Below, in pieces: positions 1 through 10,235 of a DNA stretch of 63,014 bases. Each line of letters begins with the position of its first letter. The first letter of the stretch is position 1. The stretch is taken from assembly GCA_902620285.1 (NCBI GenBank), contig CACNHT010000007.1, positions 1 through 63,014 on the forward strand, read 5' to 3'. This DNA comes from an uncultured Alphaproteobacteria bacterium (GTDB lineage Bacteria; Pseudomonadota; Alphaproteobacteria; HIMB59; GCA-002718135). Both the position numbers and the translations under genes were made by a program. Below the pieces are notes generated by a model that made no database searches, was not told where the DNA came from, and saw nothing but the letters and a program-made list of their open reading frames with translations.

Positions 1-57
<57 letters not shown>

Positions 58-107
58 ATCGAATTTGTATTCTATATAGTTCAAATATTGTAAGCGCAAG
101 TGATTAA

Positions 108-602
108 CTAAGAGTTTTTTTTATTAAGCTGCTCTAAAGTATTTTTAGAAACAAAATTTGAAACATCACCTCCTAGTTTGTGGACTTCTTTAACAAAATT
201 AGATGAAATGAATGAGTTTTTTTCTGAAGTCATAAGAAAGATTGTCTCGATATCCGGGTTAAGTTGGTAGTTCATGCCTGTCATTTGGAATTCATACTCA
301 AAATCAGATACTGCTCTTAAACCACGTATTATACATGTGGCATTTTGATCTTTAGCAAAAGTTGTAAGTAATCCTGATAATTCCATAACATTAATTTTTG
401 AATTAAATTCATTTAGATTACTAATATCATTTTTGATGATGTTAATTCTTTCTTGAACACTAAACAATGAATCTTTATTCATATTATTAGCAATTGCTAT
501 TACTAAATTATCTACTATTCTTAATGATCTTTTAATTATGTCCATATGACCTGCAGTCATAGGATCAAAAGTACCCGGATATATTCCAATTTTATTCATC
601 AT
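108..602 (-). CDS. coaD: Phosphopantetheine adenylyltransferase (PPAT)
   Basis: Catalyses the penultimate step of coenzyme A synthesis: ATP + 4'-phosphopantetheine to dephospho-CoA, in the cytoplasm. The N-terminus shows the nucleotidyltransferase motif [12 protein letters not shown], with the (H/T)xGH catalytic signature, and the mid-protein motif [17 protein letters not shown] typical of bacterial CoaD. From the double ATG at 597-602 the product is 163-164 residues, the usual length. A longer reading from 644 adds a hydrophobic stretch absent from the family and runs into gyrA, so I reject it. The chosen start overlaps the gyrA stop by 8-11 bases, implying translational coupling in a gyrA-coaD operon. 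Confidence 0.95.
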   Translation of the reverse strand: MMNKIGIYPGTFDPMTAGHMDIIKRSLRIVDNLVIAIANNMNKDSLFSVQERINIIKNDISNLNEFNSKINVMELSGLLTTFAKDQNATCIIRGLRAVSDFEYEFQMTGMNYQLNPDIETIFLMTSEKNSFISSNFVKEVHKLGGDVSNFVSKNTLEQLNKKNS

Positions 603-3270
603 TTTCGAATTCTTGTATTCTAGAAACAGAAACAATTCTATCACTTTCAGGAATCTTAAAAATACTTACACCTTTTGTTGATCTTCCAGCTATTCTAATT
701 TGGTTTACATTAACTCTAATTATTTGACCCTTGTCACTAACAAGAATAATTTCATCGTTGTCCTTAACAACAAAACAATCAACAACTTCACCATTTTTTT
801 CTGATGTAATTATACCAGTTATACCTTTCCCTCCTCTATTTGAAATTCTATATTCGTAAGCTGATGATCTTTTTCCAAAACCCTTCGATGTTATAGCTAA
901 AAGAAATTCCTCATTATTATTTAATTCTTCAAATCCATTTTTGAGTGATGAAGTTTCTTTTCTACTTTCGGATGCTGCCCTTAAGTATTCTTGACGAATA
1001 CTCATATCAATCACTGAATGTTTTAAAATTGCTAAAGATATAATTGTATTGCCCTTATCTAATTTTATACCCCTAACACCTGACGAATTTAAACCAGAAA
1101 ATAATCTTAATTTTTCAACAGGAAAACGTAAACATTTTCCATTTGATGAAGAAAGCAAAATATCATCATCTATAGTACAAAGCTTAACACCAATTAATTC
1201 ATCTTTTTCATCAAGCTTAATAGATACTTTTCCTGAGTCCCTCAATTCTCTTTTTCCACTCTTTGCAACATCTATTAATTTATTTTTTCTTACCATTCCA
1301 TTTTTGGTTGCAAAAATAACATAGAGTTTATCCCATTGATTTTCATCCAGAGGTAATGGAAGGAAAGTAGATATTTTTTCATTAGTTTTAAATGGCAGTA
1401 AATTTACTATTGGCTTTCCCCTAGCCTTTAAGTTGGCTTCAGGAACATCATGCGATTTTAGAGAATAAACCTTTCCCAATGAAGAAAAAACTAAAAGTTT
1501 AGTATGAGTATCTGCAAAGTGAATTTCTTTAACAAAATCTTCTTCTCTTGTTGACATACCAGTTTTTCCTTTACCTCCTCTATTTTGAGAACGATAATTA
1601 GATAATAGTGATCTTTTAATGTATCCATTATTAGAAATAGTTAAAACTATATCTTCTTGTTGAATATATCTTAAATCATCTACTTGTTCATATTCTTGAT
1701 CAATAATCTCACTACGTCTTTCAGTTGAAAATTCTTTTTTAATTTCAGCTAATTCATTTTCTATTTCCTTTAGAAGAATATCCCTAGAATTAAGTATAGA
1801 TAGGTAATTTTTAATTTCTAAAATTAAACTTTCTAAATCTTTTTGTATATCTTCTCTTTCTAAAGCAGTTAATTTTTGTAATCTTAATTCTAAAATAGCT
1901 TTAGCCTGTGCGTCAGAAAAATTGAAAGTGTTGTTTTTTAACTCTACAGTATCATCCTCAACTGATTTAATAAAATTAAGATTTTGTTTAGATACTTTCC
2001 ATTTCTTTTTAATTAATTTTTCTTTTGCTTCTTTTGTATCTTTTGAACTTTTTATTAATTCTATAATTTCATCAATATGTTCATTAGTAACAACTAATCC
2101 AACTAAAATATGAGCTTTTTCTCTAGCTTTATTAAGGTCAAATAATGTTCTTTTTATTATTACTTCTTCTCTGAAATCTAAAAATGAAGATAAAATTTCT
2201 TTTAAATTCATTTGTTCTGGCTTACCTTTATTTAAAGCAAGCATATTAGAATTGAATGTAGTTTGAATTAAAGTATATTTATATAATTGATTGAGAATAA
2301 TATTTGAGTCTACATCTTTTTTTAATTCTATCACAACCCTAACACCGTTTCTATCTGACTCATCTCTTAAATCTGAAATTCCTTCAACAATTCCGTTTTT
2401 TACAATTTCTGCAATCCTTTCTAATAATTTTGATTTATTAACCTGATAAGGTATTTCATGGAGAATAATTGCCTCTCGATCCTTTTTAAAATTTTCAATA
2501 CTAGTCTTCGATCTAACTACACACCCTCCTTTTCCAGTTTCAAAAGCTTCAGTTATGCCTTTTTTACCAATTATTTGACCTCCTGTTGGAAAATCAGGAC
2601 CAAAAATATATTTTTGAAGATCTGAGATGTCACAATCTGGATTTTTAATAAGATATAAAGATGCATTTATTACTTCTCCTAAGTTATGTGGGGCAATATT
2701 AGTCGCCATTCCAACTGCAATTCCCGATGCACCATTAACTAAAAGATTTGGAAATTGGGATGGCAAAACTGAGGGTTCTTTTGTTGTATCATCATAATTA
2801 GGTTGAAACGAAACTGTGTTTTTATCAATATCTTCAACAAGTTTCTCGGATACTTTAGCAAGTCGTGCTTCAGTGTATCTCATAGCTGCAGGAGGGTCTC
2901 CATCTAAAGATCCAAAATTCCCTTGACCATCAACTAACTCTAATCGCATGGAAAAATCTTGTGCCATTCTAACCATAGAATTGTAAATGGCTGAGTCTCC
3001 GTGAGGATGATATTTACCCATTACATCACCCACTATTCTTGCAGATTTTTTGTATGGTTTATTAAAATTGTATCCTGACTCACTCATAGAGTACAATATT
3101 CTTCTATGAACTGGCTTTAAGCCATCTCTACAGTCTGGAAGCGCCCTACTAACTATTACAGACATTGCATAATCCAGGTAGGATTTTTGCATTTCTTGCT
3201 CTAAACTTACTGAGGGTATATTAGTAAATTCTTGATTGTCGTTATTTGATGTATCTATATCGTCAGGCAC
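592..3270 (-). CDS. gyrA: DNA gyrase subunit A
   Basis: Breakage-reunion subunit of the A2B2 type II topoisomerase that introduces negative supercoils. At 892 residues it matches the family length. Visible landmarks are the N-terminal [20 protein letters not shown] block, the catalytic tyrosine in [10 protein letters not shown] (near residue 125), the quinolone-determining region [10 protein letters not shown], and the C-terminal beta-pinwheel with a GyrA box QNRGGKG (near residue 560), which separates it from ParC. A degenerate repeat NRGGKGITG occurs later in the pinwheel. The residue equivalent to E. coli Asp87 is Asn. The 3' end overlaps the coaD start; ssb lies upstream on the same strand after a 142-base gap. 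Confidence 0.97.
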   Translation of the reverse strand: MPDDIDTSNNDNQEFTNIPSVSLEQEMQKSYLDYAMSVIVSRALPDCRDGLKPVHRRILYSMSESGYNFNKPYKKSARIVGDVMGKYHPHGDSAIYNSMVRMAQDFSMRLELVDGQGNFGSLDGDPPAAMRYTEARLAKVSEKLVEDIDKNTVSFQPNYDDTTKEPSVLPSQFPNLLVNGASGIAVGMATNIAPHNLGEVINASLYLIKNPDCDISDLQKYIFGPDFPTGGQIIGKKGITEAFETGKGGCVVRSKTSIENFKKDREAIILHEIPYQVNKSKLLERIAEIVKNGIVEGISDLRDESDRNGVRVVIELKKDVDSNIILNQLYKYTLIQTTFNSNMLALNKGKPEQMNLKEILSSFLDFREEVIIKRTLFDLNKAREKAHILVGLVVTNEHIDEIIELIKSSKDTKEAKEKLIKKKWKVSKQNLNFIKSVEDDTVELKNNTFNFSDAQAKAILELRLQKLTALEREDIQKDLESLILEIKNYLSILNSRDILLKEIENELAEIKKEFSTERRSEIIDQEYEQVDDLRYIQQEDIVLTISNNGYIKRSLLSNYRSQNRGGKGKTGMSTREEDFVKEIHFADTHTKLLVFSSLGKVYSLKSHDVPEANLKARGKPIVNLLPFKTNEKISTFLPLPLDENQWDKLYVIFATKNGMVRKNKLIDVAKSGKRELRDSGKVSIKLDEKDELIGVKLCTIDDDILLSSSNGKCLRFPVEKLRLFSGLNSSGVRGIKLDKGNTIISLAILKHSVIDMSIRQEYLRAASESRKETSSLKNGFEELNNNEEFLLAITSKGFGKRSSAYEYRISNRGGKGITGIITSEKNGEVVDCFVVKDNDEIILVSDKGQIIRVNVNQIRIAGRSTKGVSIFKIPESDRIVSVSRIQEFENDE

Positions 3271-3302
3271 TAAAAAAATCCAAGTTTTCTAAGAAAAATT
3301 AA

Positions 3303-3323
3303 GCTTTTTTTATACCAAAAAGC
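3303..3323 (-). terminator. Weak hairpin between ssb and gyrA
   Basis: On the minus strand GCTTTTT is followed by a 7-base loop and AAAAAGC, a 7-bp stem with only two G:C pairs, then an AT-rich run. It lies in the spacer after ssb and before gyrA, so it could end ssb transcription or be a chance structure in AT-rich DNA. The remainder of this 142-base spacer shows nothing else I can support. Confidence 0.3.
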
Positions 3324-3412
3324 ACAATTTAAACCAATATAAATAGATGATTAAATTATATTAAAAAAACTATATTTTTCAGTAATTAAATAATGATATC
3401 TAATGTAAAAAT

Positions 3413-3886
3413 TTAAAAAGGAATATCTTCATCTAAATCATCAGAATCACTTGATTGATTTCCAAAAGAATTGCCTTCAATTGACTTAGATTGATCCATT
3501 TCTTGAGAATTATCTGATACCTGAGAATTACTATTTCTGCTGTCTAAGAGGGTTAAATTACAATTATATCCCTGTAAAATGACCTCTGTAGTATATCTAT
3601 CATTGCCATCTTTGTCTTGCCATTTTCTTGTTTGAAGCTCTCCTTCAACATAAATTTTTGAGCCTTTTTTAACATATTTTTCAACTATATCGACTAGACC
3701 GTCTCCAAAAACAACAATATTGTGCCAAGATGTTTTTTCTTTTTGTTCTTGAGTATTTCTATCTTTCCATCTTTTTGAAGTTGCAATTGAAAATGAAGCC
3801 ATTTTAGCTCCGGACTGCATAGACCTAATTTCAGGATCTCTTCCTAAGTTTCCTAATAAAATTGTTTTATTAACACTACCAACCAT
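3413..3886 (-). CDS. ssb: Single-stranded DNA-binding protein
   Basis: Tetrameric OB-fold protein that coats single-stranded DNA in replication, recombination and repair. The start chosen at 3886 gives the canonical MVGSVNKTILLGNLGRDPE; the seven extra residues of the longer reading (MDIYRIL) are not part of the family. The OB fold covers about residues 5-110, followed by a Ser/Asn/Gln-rich linker and the acidic C-terminal tip DDLDEDIPF, which recruits partner proteins. Length is 157 residues. It is divergent from uvrA, an arrangement common in Proteobacteria and often LexA-controlled. Confidence 0.95.
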   Translation of the reverse strand: MVGSVNKTILLGNLGRDPEIRSMQSGAKMASFSIATSKRWKDRNTQEQKEKTSWHNIVVFGDGLVDIVEKYVKKGSKIYVEGELQTRKWQDKDGNDRYTTEVILQGYNCNLTLLDSRNSNSQVSDNSQEMDQSKSIEGNSFGNQSSDSDDLDEDIPF

Positions 3887-3920
3887 AAGAATTCTATATA
3901 TATCCATATAACATATTAAC

Positions 3921-3933
3921 GTTATTAGATAAC
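3921..3933. promoter_or_regulatory. Inverted repeat in the ssb/uvrA divergent promoter
   Basis: GTTAT-tag-ATAAC is a perfect 5+5 inverted repeat with a 3-base spacer, lying 11 bases before the uvrA start and 35 bases upstream of ssb. An 8-base palindrome TAACGTTA (3917-3924) overlaps its left arm. Divergent ssb/uvrA promoters are classic SOS targets, so a repressor site is plausible. The repeat does not match the textbook E. coli or alphaproteobacterial (GTTC/GAAC-type) LexA boxes, so the assignment is inference. Confidence 0.35.
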
Positions 3934-3943
3934 ACTAATATTC

Positions 3944-6748
3944 ATGAATTTAGATAAAATTGTTATAAAAGGTGCAAGAGAGCACAATCTTAAAAATATA
4001 AACTTAGAAATACCAAAAAATAAACTTGTTGTAATCACAGGTGTAAGTGGCTCAGGAAAATCAACTTTAGCATTTGATACAATTTATTCTGAGGGACAAA
4101 GAAAATATGTTGAGAGTCTTTCAGCATATGCAAGACAATTTCTTCAAATGATGAATAAGCCTGATGTAGATAGTATTGACGGTTTATCACCAGCTATTTC
4201 TATAGAACAAAAAACAACACAAAAAAATCCAAGAAGTACTGTGGGAACAGTGACAGAAATCTACGATTACCTGAGAGTGCTATATGCTAGAGTTGGTGTT
4301 CCCTACTCTCCAGCAACAGGTAAACCAATTAAATCACAATCAGTTAGTGAAATGACTGATCTTATAATTAAAAATAATATTGATAAAAGAATTTATATTT
4401 TATCTCCAATAGTTAGAGATAGAAAAGGTGAATATCGAAAAGAAATCGAAGATTTAAAAAAAAGAGGTTATCAACGACTTAAAGTAGATAATGTTGTCTA
4501 TGATATTGATGAAGTGCCTTCACTTAAAAAGAATTTTAAACATAATATTGATGTTGTTATTGATCGACTTGTTGTAAAAAAAAATATCCGACAAAGACTA
4601 AGTGAAAGTATAGAAGTTGCGTTAACTTTATCAGATGGTTTGTTATACTTAGAAAATCTAGATACGAATAAAATATCGATATTTTCATCGAAATTTGCAT
4701 GTCCTGTTTCTGGATTTAGTATTGAAGAGATTGAGCCTAGATTATTTAGCTTTAATGCACCGCAAGGTGCTTGTTCTGAATGTGATGGGTTAGGAATTGA
4801 AAAATATTTTGATGAATACAAAATTGTACCAGATGAGACTAGATCAATTTCCGATGGAGCAATTAAACCATGGGAAACAAAAGTATTTGGTTATCAAAAG
4901 AAATATTTTGTTGAAACAATAGATAAAATTTTAAAGCAATTTAAAGTCAAGAAAAATGTTCCATGGAGTGAAATTCCAAAAAAGGTAAAAAATATTATTC
5001 TTTATGGTGATGAAAATAGTGAACTAAATTTTTTATATGATTTTGAGGGAATAATTAACTTTATTGATCGAAAATATGAAGAAACTGAGAGATGGTGGCT
5101 TCAATATGAATTAGAAAAATATTTATCTGAAAGAGATTGTGAGGTTTGTAATGGTTATCGTCTTAACGAGAAAGCTTTAGCTGTAAAAATAGATGAGAAT
5201 CATATTGGAAATATTACTAAAAAGTCAATAAGCGAGTGTTTAAATTGGTTTTCATCACTTGAAAGTAAACTTGATAAAAACAATAAAAAGATTGCTGAGG
5301 GAGTAATTAAAGAAATTAAAGATAGATTAGTTTTTTTAAACAGAGTTGGTTTAGATTATTTATCATTGGCAAGAGCTAGTAAAACTTTATCTGGAGGTGA
5401 AAGTCAAAGAATTAGATTGGCAAGTCAAATTGGTTCGGGTTTAACAGGAGTTTTATATGTTTTGGATGAACCATCAATTGGATTACATCAAAAAGATAAT
5501 CAGCAACTAATTGAAACTTTATTTAGATTAAGGGATTTAGGCAATACAGTGATTGTTGTTGAGCATGATGAGGATGCAATTAGACAATCTGATCATATAA
5601 TTGATATTGGTGTTAAAGCAGGAGTTAATGGAGGGCACATAATTGCAGAGGGAGGACTTAAAAAAATACTTAAAAATAATAAAAGTTTGACAGCAAAATA
5701 TTTGAATAAATCCTTAGAAATAGAAGTTCCAAAAAATAGAAGAAAATTTAATAAAAATAAAGTTTTTAAGCTTAATAAAATAAAAACAAACAACTTAGAT
5801 AATCTTAATATAACTTTACCTTTAGGTAATTTTATTACTGTTACAGGTGTATCTGGAAGTGGTAAATCTTCATTAATTATTGATACATTGTATCAAAGGT
5901 TAGATGAGTATTTCAATAAATCTTTAAATAAAGATGAAAGTCGTTTTAACTTTAAAGGTATTAATCATATCGATAAAGTAATTGATATTGATCAATCTCC
6001 TATTGGAAGAACACCAAGATCAAATCCAGCGACATATACAGGATGTTTTACTCCTATAAGAGATTGGTTTGCAAACTTAAATGAGTCTAGTGCTAGAGGA
6101 TATAAACCAGGTCGTTTTTCATTTAATGTTAAAGGCGGTAGATGTGAATCATGTGAAGGTGATGGGGTGAAAAAAATAGAAATGCATTTTTTAGCTGATG
6201 TTTATGTCGAGTGCGATATCTGCAAAGGCAAAAGGTATAATAGGGAGACTTTAGAAGTAAAATATAAGGATAAATCTATTTCTGATGTTTTAGAAATGAC
6301 TGTTGAAGAAGGTTATAAATTTTTCGATAAAATTCCTACAATAAAACAAAAATTACAAACATTAATGGATGTCGGATTAGATTATATAAAAATAGGTCAA
6401 TCAGCTACTACTTTGTCAGGTGGTGAAGCGCAAAGAATAAAATTATCAAAAGAATTATCAAAAAGATCAACAGGAAAAACACTATATATTCTTGATGAAC
6501 CAACAACCGGTCTTCATTTTGATGATGTGAAAAAATTACTTAAAATTCTTCATACTCTTGTTGATGAAGGTAATACTGTAATCGTTATTGAGCATAACCT
6601 TGATGTTATTAAAACAGCTGATCATATAATTGATTTGGGTCCTCTAGGAGGTATAAATGGCGGTCAAATTGTTGGAACAGGAACACCTGAAGATATTGCA
6701 AATAATAAAAAAAGCTTTACAGGTGAATTTTTAAAAAAAATTTTATAA
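3944..6748 (+). CDS. uvrA: Excinuclease ABC subunit A
   Basis: Damage-sensing ATPase of nucleotide excision repair that loads UvrB on lesions. At 934 residues it is full length. The N-terminal ABC half has Walker [10 protein letters not shown] and signature [12 protein letters not shown] with [15 protein letters not shown]; the C-terminal half repeats these with [21 protein letters not shown] and [10 protein letters not shown]. The C-terminal zinc finger is intact (CESCEGDG...CDICKGKR). The first zinc motif keeps CSEC, but the earlier pair reads CPVSG, with Ser in place of one Cys. It is divergent from ssb and followed after 15 bases by sodB. Confidence 0.97.
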   Translation: MNLDKIVIKGAREHNLKNINLEIPKNKLVVITGVSGSGKSTLAFDTIYSEGQRKYVESLSAYARQFLQMMNKPDVDSIDGLSPAISIEQKTTQKNPRSTVGTVTEIYDYLRVLYARVGVPYSPATGKPIKSQSVSEMTDLIIKNNIDKRIYILSPIVRDRKGEYRKEIEDLKKRGYQRLKVDNVVYDIDEVPSLKKNFKHNIDVVIDRLVVKKNIRQRLSESIEVALTLSDGLLYLENLDTNKISIFSSKFACPVSGFSIEEIEPRLFSFNAPQGACSECDGLGIEKYFDEYKIVPDETRSISDGAIKPWETKVFGYQKKYFVETIDKILKQFKVKKNVPWSEIPKKVKNIILYGDENSELNFLYDFEGIINFIDRKYEETERWWLQYELEKYLSERDCEVCNGYRLNEKALAVKIDENHIGNITKKSISECLNWFSSLESKLDKNNKKIAEGVIKEIKDRLVFLNRVGLDYLSLARASKTLSGGESQRIRLASQIGSGLTGVLYVLDEPSIGLHQKDNQQLIETLFRLRDLGNTVIVVEHDEDAIRQSDHIIDIGVKAGVNGGHIIAEGGLKKILKNNKSLTAKYLNKSLEIEVPKNRRKFNKNKVFKLNKIKTNNLDNLNITLPLGNFITVTGVSGSGKSSLIIDTLYQRLDEYFNKSLNKDESRFNFKGINHIDKVIDIDQSPIGRTPRSNPATYTGCFTPIRDWFANLNESSARGYKPGRFSFNVKGGRCESCEGDGVKKIEMHFLADVYVECDICKGKRYNRETLEVKYKDKSISDVLEMTVEEGYKFFDKIPTIKQKLQTLMDVGLDYIKIGQSATTLSGGEAQRIKLSKELSKRSTGKTLYILDEPTTGLHFDDVKKLLKILHTLVDEGNTVIVIEHNLDVIKTADHIIDLGPLGGINGGQIVGTGTPEDIANNKKSFTGEFLKKIL

Positions 6749-6763
6749 ATCAAAGGAAATAAA

Positions 6764-7360
6764 ATGATAAATCTAGAGTTACCAGATCTACCCTACAGTA
6801 AAGATGCTCTAATGCCGTATATGTCGGCTGAAACTTTAGAGTTGCATCATGATAAGCATCATATGGCTTACATTACTAATGGAAATAAGTTTATTAAAGA
6901 ACAAAATATAGCAGACGATAACGTTAATGATATAGTTATCAACTCTTATCAAAAAAATGCTCCGGTATTCAACAATGTAGCACAACATATAAATCATGTT
7001 CATTTTTGGGAAGTGATGAAAAATAATCCAGATGGAAAAATTCCATCTGAACTCGAAAATAAGATAGTTTCAGATATTGGCTCAATTGAAAAAATGAAAG
7101 AAGATTTTATTAATGCAGGCATTGGTCAATTTGGATCAGGTTGGTGTTGGTTAGTTCTTAACAATGGAAAATTAGAAATTACTAAAACACCAAATGGAGA
7201 AAACCCAATCGTACATGGTCACACTCCTCTACTTGGATGTGATGTTTGGGAACACTCATATTATGTTGATTATAGAAACAGAAGACCTGATTATTTAAAA
7301 GCTTTTATTAATAATTTAGTTAATTGGGAAAAAGTCACAGAAAACTTAAATAACGCTTAA
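6764..7360 (+). CDS. sodB: Superoxide dismutase, Fe/Mn type
   Basis: Dismutates superoxide to oxygen and hydrogen peroxide. The 198-residue product shows the family hallmarks: LELHHDKHHMAYITNGNK with the first metal-binding His, HINHVHFWEVM with the second, and DVWEHSYYVDYRNRRPDY with the Asp and His that complete the metal site. GIGQFGSGWCWL fits an iron-type bacterial enzyme better than a manganese one, but metal use cannot be settled from sequence. AAAGGAA precedes the ATG as a ribosome binding site. Its end overlaps the convergent secF end by 4 bases. Confidence 0.94.
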   Translation: MINLELPDLPYSKDALMPYMSAETLELHHDKHHMAYITNGNKFIKEQNIADDNVNDIVINSYQKNAPVFNNVAQHINHVHFWEVMKNNPDGKIPSELENKIVSDIGSIEKMKEDFINAGIGQFGSGWCWLVLNNGKLEITKTPNGENPIVHGHTPLLGCDVWEHSYYVDYRNRRPDYLKAFINNLVNWEKVTENLNNA

Positions 7361-8256
7361 TCATCTTCATCTTGCGGTCTAAACTTAAAGATTAATAAAG
7401 TTGGGACCGCAATAAAAACAGATGAATATGTTCCGATTATTACACCTATAATCATTGTTAAAGCGAAAGGTCTAATAACCTCTCCTCCAAAAATAAATAA
7501 AGATACTAAAGCAAGCAGTGTAGTTAAACTTGTCATTATAGTTCTGGATAAAGTATTATTAACTGATAAATTAAATAGATCTACTAACTCTAACTTTTTA
7601 TATTTTCTCAAATTTTCACGAACTCTATCAAATATTACAACTGTATCATTTATGGAATAACCAGCAATTGTTAGAATTGCTGCTATTGTTGCTAGAGAAA
7701 ATTCTACATTTAAAATAGAGAGCAATCCAAGAGTAAATAATACATCATGAGTTAATGCTACAACTGCCCCAAAACCAAATTGCCATTCAAAACGCAACCA
7801 AATATAAATTAAAATAGCAATTAATGCAAAAGAGACTGCTTGAAAACCTCGAAACAATAGCTCGGAACTAATTGTAGGCCCTACGAATTCAGATCTCCTA
7901 AATTCAATAACTTTATCTTGAATTAAATTTTTAACAGAATTAACAGTCTCTATACTTTCTTGATTACTTTTATTTTGAAGTCTAATCAAAATAATATTTT
8001 CATTACCAAATTCTTGTAAAGATACATCACTATAAGAAGAGGATAAAATTTCTCTTAATTCTCCAATTGAAGTATTTTTTGTACTAACTTCGATTAAAGT
8101 ACCTCCTTTAAAATCAATACCTAGATTTAAACCTTTTATACTTAATAAAACAATTGAAATTAACATTGCAAAAATAGAAAAAATTAAAAAATTTCTTCTT
8201 AAACCTAAAAAATTAATATTAGGCTCAACAGGAATAATTTTATTTAAACCAAACAT
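7357..8256 (-). CDS. secF: Protein translocase subunit SecF
   Basis: Inner-membrane RND-type partner of SecD that uses the proton motive force to help pull proteins through SecYEG. The 299-residue protein has the expected plan: TM1 near residues 25-45, a periplasmic P1-like region beginning GIDFKGGTLIEVS, then five membrane segments with ALTHDVLFTLGLL and AGYSINDTVVIFDRVREN, the conserved TM4 and cytoplasmic motifs. Its start overlaps the secD stop, and the order secF after secD after yajC on the minus strand is the canonical operon. Confidence 0.96.
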   Translation of the reverse strand: MFGLNKIIPVEPNINFLGLRRNFLIFSIFAMLISIVLLSIKGLNLGIDFKGGTLIEVSTKNTSIGELREILSSSYSDVSLQEFGNENIILIRLQNKSNQESIETVNSVKNLIQDKVIEFRRSEFVGPTISSELLFRGFQAVSFALIAILIYIWLRFEWQFGFGAVVALTHDVLFTLGLLSILNVEFSLATIAAILTIAGYSINDTVVIFDRVRENLRKYKKLELVDLFNLSVNNTLSRTIMTSLTTLLALVSLFIFGGEVIRPFALTMIIGVIIGTYSSVFIAVPTLLIFKFRPQDEDD

Positions 8257-9806
8257 TATAATTTTAATTCCTTTTTATTTGCAAATGATAAGTACATATA
8301 TACTAAAAAATTTGTAAGCATTAAAGCTGTGAACATTGATGCTATCACACCTAAAGATAGTGTAATTGAAAAACCTCTAATTGGACCAGAGCCAAATGCA
8401 AATAGTAACACGGCAGCAATAAGAGTTGTAATATTGGCATCAAGTATAGTTGACATAGCTCTGTCGAAGCCATTTTTAACAATCTGAAAAACTTTTGTTT
8501 GTTTTAAACTTTCTTCTTTAATTCTTTCAAAAATTAGAACATTTGCGTCTACTGCCATTCCAATTGTTAATACTATTCCAGCTATACCAGGTAATGTTAA
8601 TGTTGCACCTATAGTACCTAATAATGAAATTATTATAAATAAATTTACTATCAAAGAAACATTAGCAAGAGCGCCAAAAGTTCCATAAATTAGTATCATA
8701 AATACACATACTAAAACCATTCCAATAATAGCAGCTATTTGACCAGCAGCTATAGAGTCTGCTCCCAAACCAGCACCCACTGATCTTTCTTCAACTATTT
8801 CTAAAGGCGCTGGCAAGGCACCAGCTCTTAATAAGACAGCCAAATCAGATGCTTCTTGGGCATTAAAGTTTCCAGTTATGATACCTGATCCTCCTGTAAT
8901 AGCACTACTTATTCTAGGGGCTGTGATCACTACACCATCTAATACAACAGCAAGATTTTTCCCAATATTGTTTGTTGTGACTTTACCAAATTTTTGTGCA
9001 CCTTCTGTATCAAAACGGAATGATACTGCATGACCTTCTGTTTGATCAAAAGAACCTTTTGCATCTACTAAATTTTCTCCACCAACAACCGCTCTTTTGT
9101 CTAATAAGTATTTTGTATTTTCATCATACATGTCTGGAACAATAATTTTTCCAAAAGGAGCTAAGTTATTTTGAAGAGCAGAAGTATTATCATTATCAAC
9201 AATGTGAAAAGTAAGTTTGGCTGTTTTACCTAATAAATCTTTAATTCTTTCTGGGTCTTTTACTCCTGGTAATTGTAAAAGTATTCTCTTTTTACCAGAT
9301 CTTTGAATTAGAGGTTCTTTAGTTCCAGATTCATCAATCCTTTTTCTAACAATTTCAAGTGATTGCTTAATTGCTGAGTCTTGAATAATTTTTCTATATT
9401 CATCATTCAACTTTATACTAAGTCTATTATTACTAATTTGTAAGGAAACTCCTCTGTACATTTGGAAAAAGCTATCTCTAATATCTTTTATCTTCTCTTT
9501 GTTAGCAAAAAAAACAACAACCTCATTTTCTTGAATATCAATTTTTTCAATTTTTACAGCTTGATCTCTTGAAATCAAACGAACACTATCAACAAAATTA
9601 TCTAATTCTTCTTTATATAAAACATCTAGTTGAACTTCTAATAGTAAATATGATCCACCTTGTAAGTCTAAACCTAGATTAATCTTATTTTTTAAAAACC
9701 AATTTTCTGAATTTTCATCATAAATAATTGAAGGAATTGCAAAAATTATTCCTAATAGAACCAACGATATTACGGTAAATGATTTCCAGATAGGATAATT
9801 TTTCAT
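8256..9806 (-). CDS. secD: Protein translocase subunit SecD
   Basis: Large SecDF subunit with six predicted membrane spans. It starts with TM1 (residues 10-28), then the conserved LGLDLQGG at the head of the periplasmic P1 domain, the KRIDESGTKEPLIQR and RILLQLPGVKDPERIK blocks, and the C-terminal membrane domain with GMAVDANVLIFERIKEE. The length of 516 residues is normal for Alphaproteobacteria, which have shorter P1 domains than E. coli (615). It is co-transcribed with yajC upstream (12 bases) and secF downstream (start/stop overlap). Confidence 0.96.
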   Translation of the reverse strand: MKNYPIWKSFTVISLVLLGIIFAIPSIIYDENSENWFLKNKINLGLDLQGGSYLLLEVQLDVLYKEELDNFVDSVRLISRDQAVKIEKIDIQENEVVVFFANKEKIKDIRDSFFQMYRGVSLQISNNRLSIKLNDEYRKIIQDSAIKQSLEIVRKRIDESGTKEPLIQRSGKKRILLQLPGVKDPERIKDLLGKTAKLTFHIVDNDNTSALQNNLAPFGKIIVPDMYDENTKYLLDKRAVVGGENLVDAKGSFDQTEGHAVSFRFDTEGAQKFGKVTTNNIGKNLAVVLDGVVITAPRISSAITGGSGIITGNFNAQEASDLAVLLRAGALPAPLEIVEERSVGAGLGADSIAAGQIAAIIGMVLVCVFMILIYGTFGALANVSLIVNLFIIISLLGTIGATLTLPGIAGIVLTIGMAVDANVLIFERIKEESLKQTKVFQIVKNGFDRAMSTILDANITTLIAAVLLFAFGSGPIRGFSITLSLGVIASMFTALMLTNFLVYMYLSFANKKELKL

Positions 9807-9818
9807 TAATAAAAAAAA

Positions 9819-10160
9819 TTATTTTTTTCTAGAAAATAAAGAGAAGCTAGATTTACTCTTATTCTCTTCTTTTGGTGGTTCTTTTTTTTGAACTTCTGGC
9901 ATTGCATATAAATCCGCAACCATTCCTGATGCAATTTTGATTTCAACATTATCTGCAACTTCTAAAGTTAATTCCCTATTATCAGCAACCTTGTTTATAG
10001 TACCTATAATTCCACCAGAAGTGACAATTTTATCACCTCTTTTAAGATTAGATAGCATTTCTTTATGCTGTTTAACTTTTCTTTGTTGTGGTCTAATTAA
10101 TAAAAAATAAAAAACTACAAATATTAAAATAAGTGGTAAAAATGTTCCAAATGCTTCCAT
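9819..10160 (-). CDS. yajC: Preprotein translocase accessory protein YajC
   Basis: Small single-span membrane protein that associates with SecDF. The 113-residue sequence has one N-terminal TM helix (residues 5-22) ending in the diagnostic FYFLLIRPQQRKVKQHKEM, followed by the conserved LKRGDKIVTSGGIIGTI beta domain and a Lys/Ser-rich tail. It is first in the yajC-secD-secF operon and divergent from the DUF815 ATPase gene, a neighbour often seen beside yajC in Alphaproteobacteria. Confidence 0.94.
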   Translation of the reverse strand: MEAFGTFLPLILIFVVFYFLLIRPQQRKVKQHKEMLSNLKRGDKIVTSGGIIGTINKVADNRELTLEVADNVEIKIASGMVADLYAMPEVQKKEPPKEENKSKSSFSLFSRKK

Positions 10161-10235
10161 AATAGTACCTATGATGATTTAATTTGAGTGATTTATTATA
10201 CTGTGTAATAAGAAAAATCAAATAAAGTATTTATT

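Noticed and set aside
603-644. Upstream extension of coaD
   Set aside because: The extra residues are not part of the CoaD family and lie inside the gyrA coding end.
1049-1324. Open frame antisense to gyrA
   Set aside because: It is a shadow of the gyrA codon pattern, with no recognisable protein features.
3361-3412. Small RNA gene in the ssb-gyrA spacer
   Set aside because: Only A/T-rich sequence and one weak hairpin; no conserved RNA motif recognised.
3944-6748. Loss of a zinc-binding Cys in the first UvrA zinc motif as a defect
   Set aside because: CPVSG at this point is, from memory, common in alphaproteobacterial UvrA, and the C-terminal finger is intact, so I treat it as a lineage trait.
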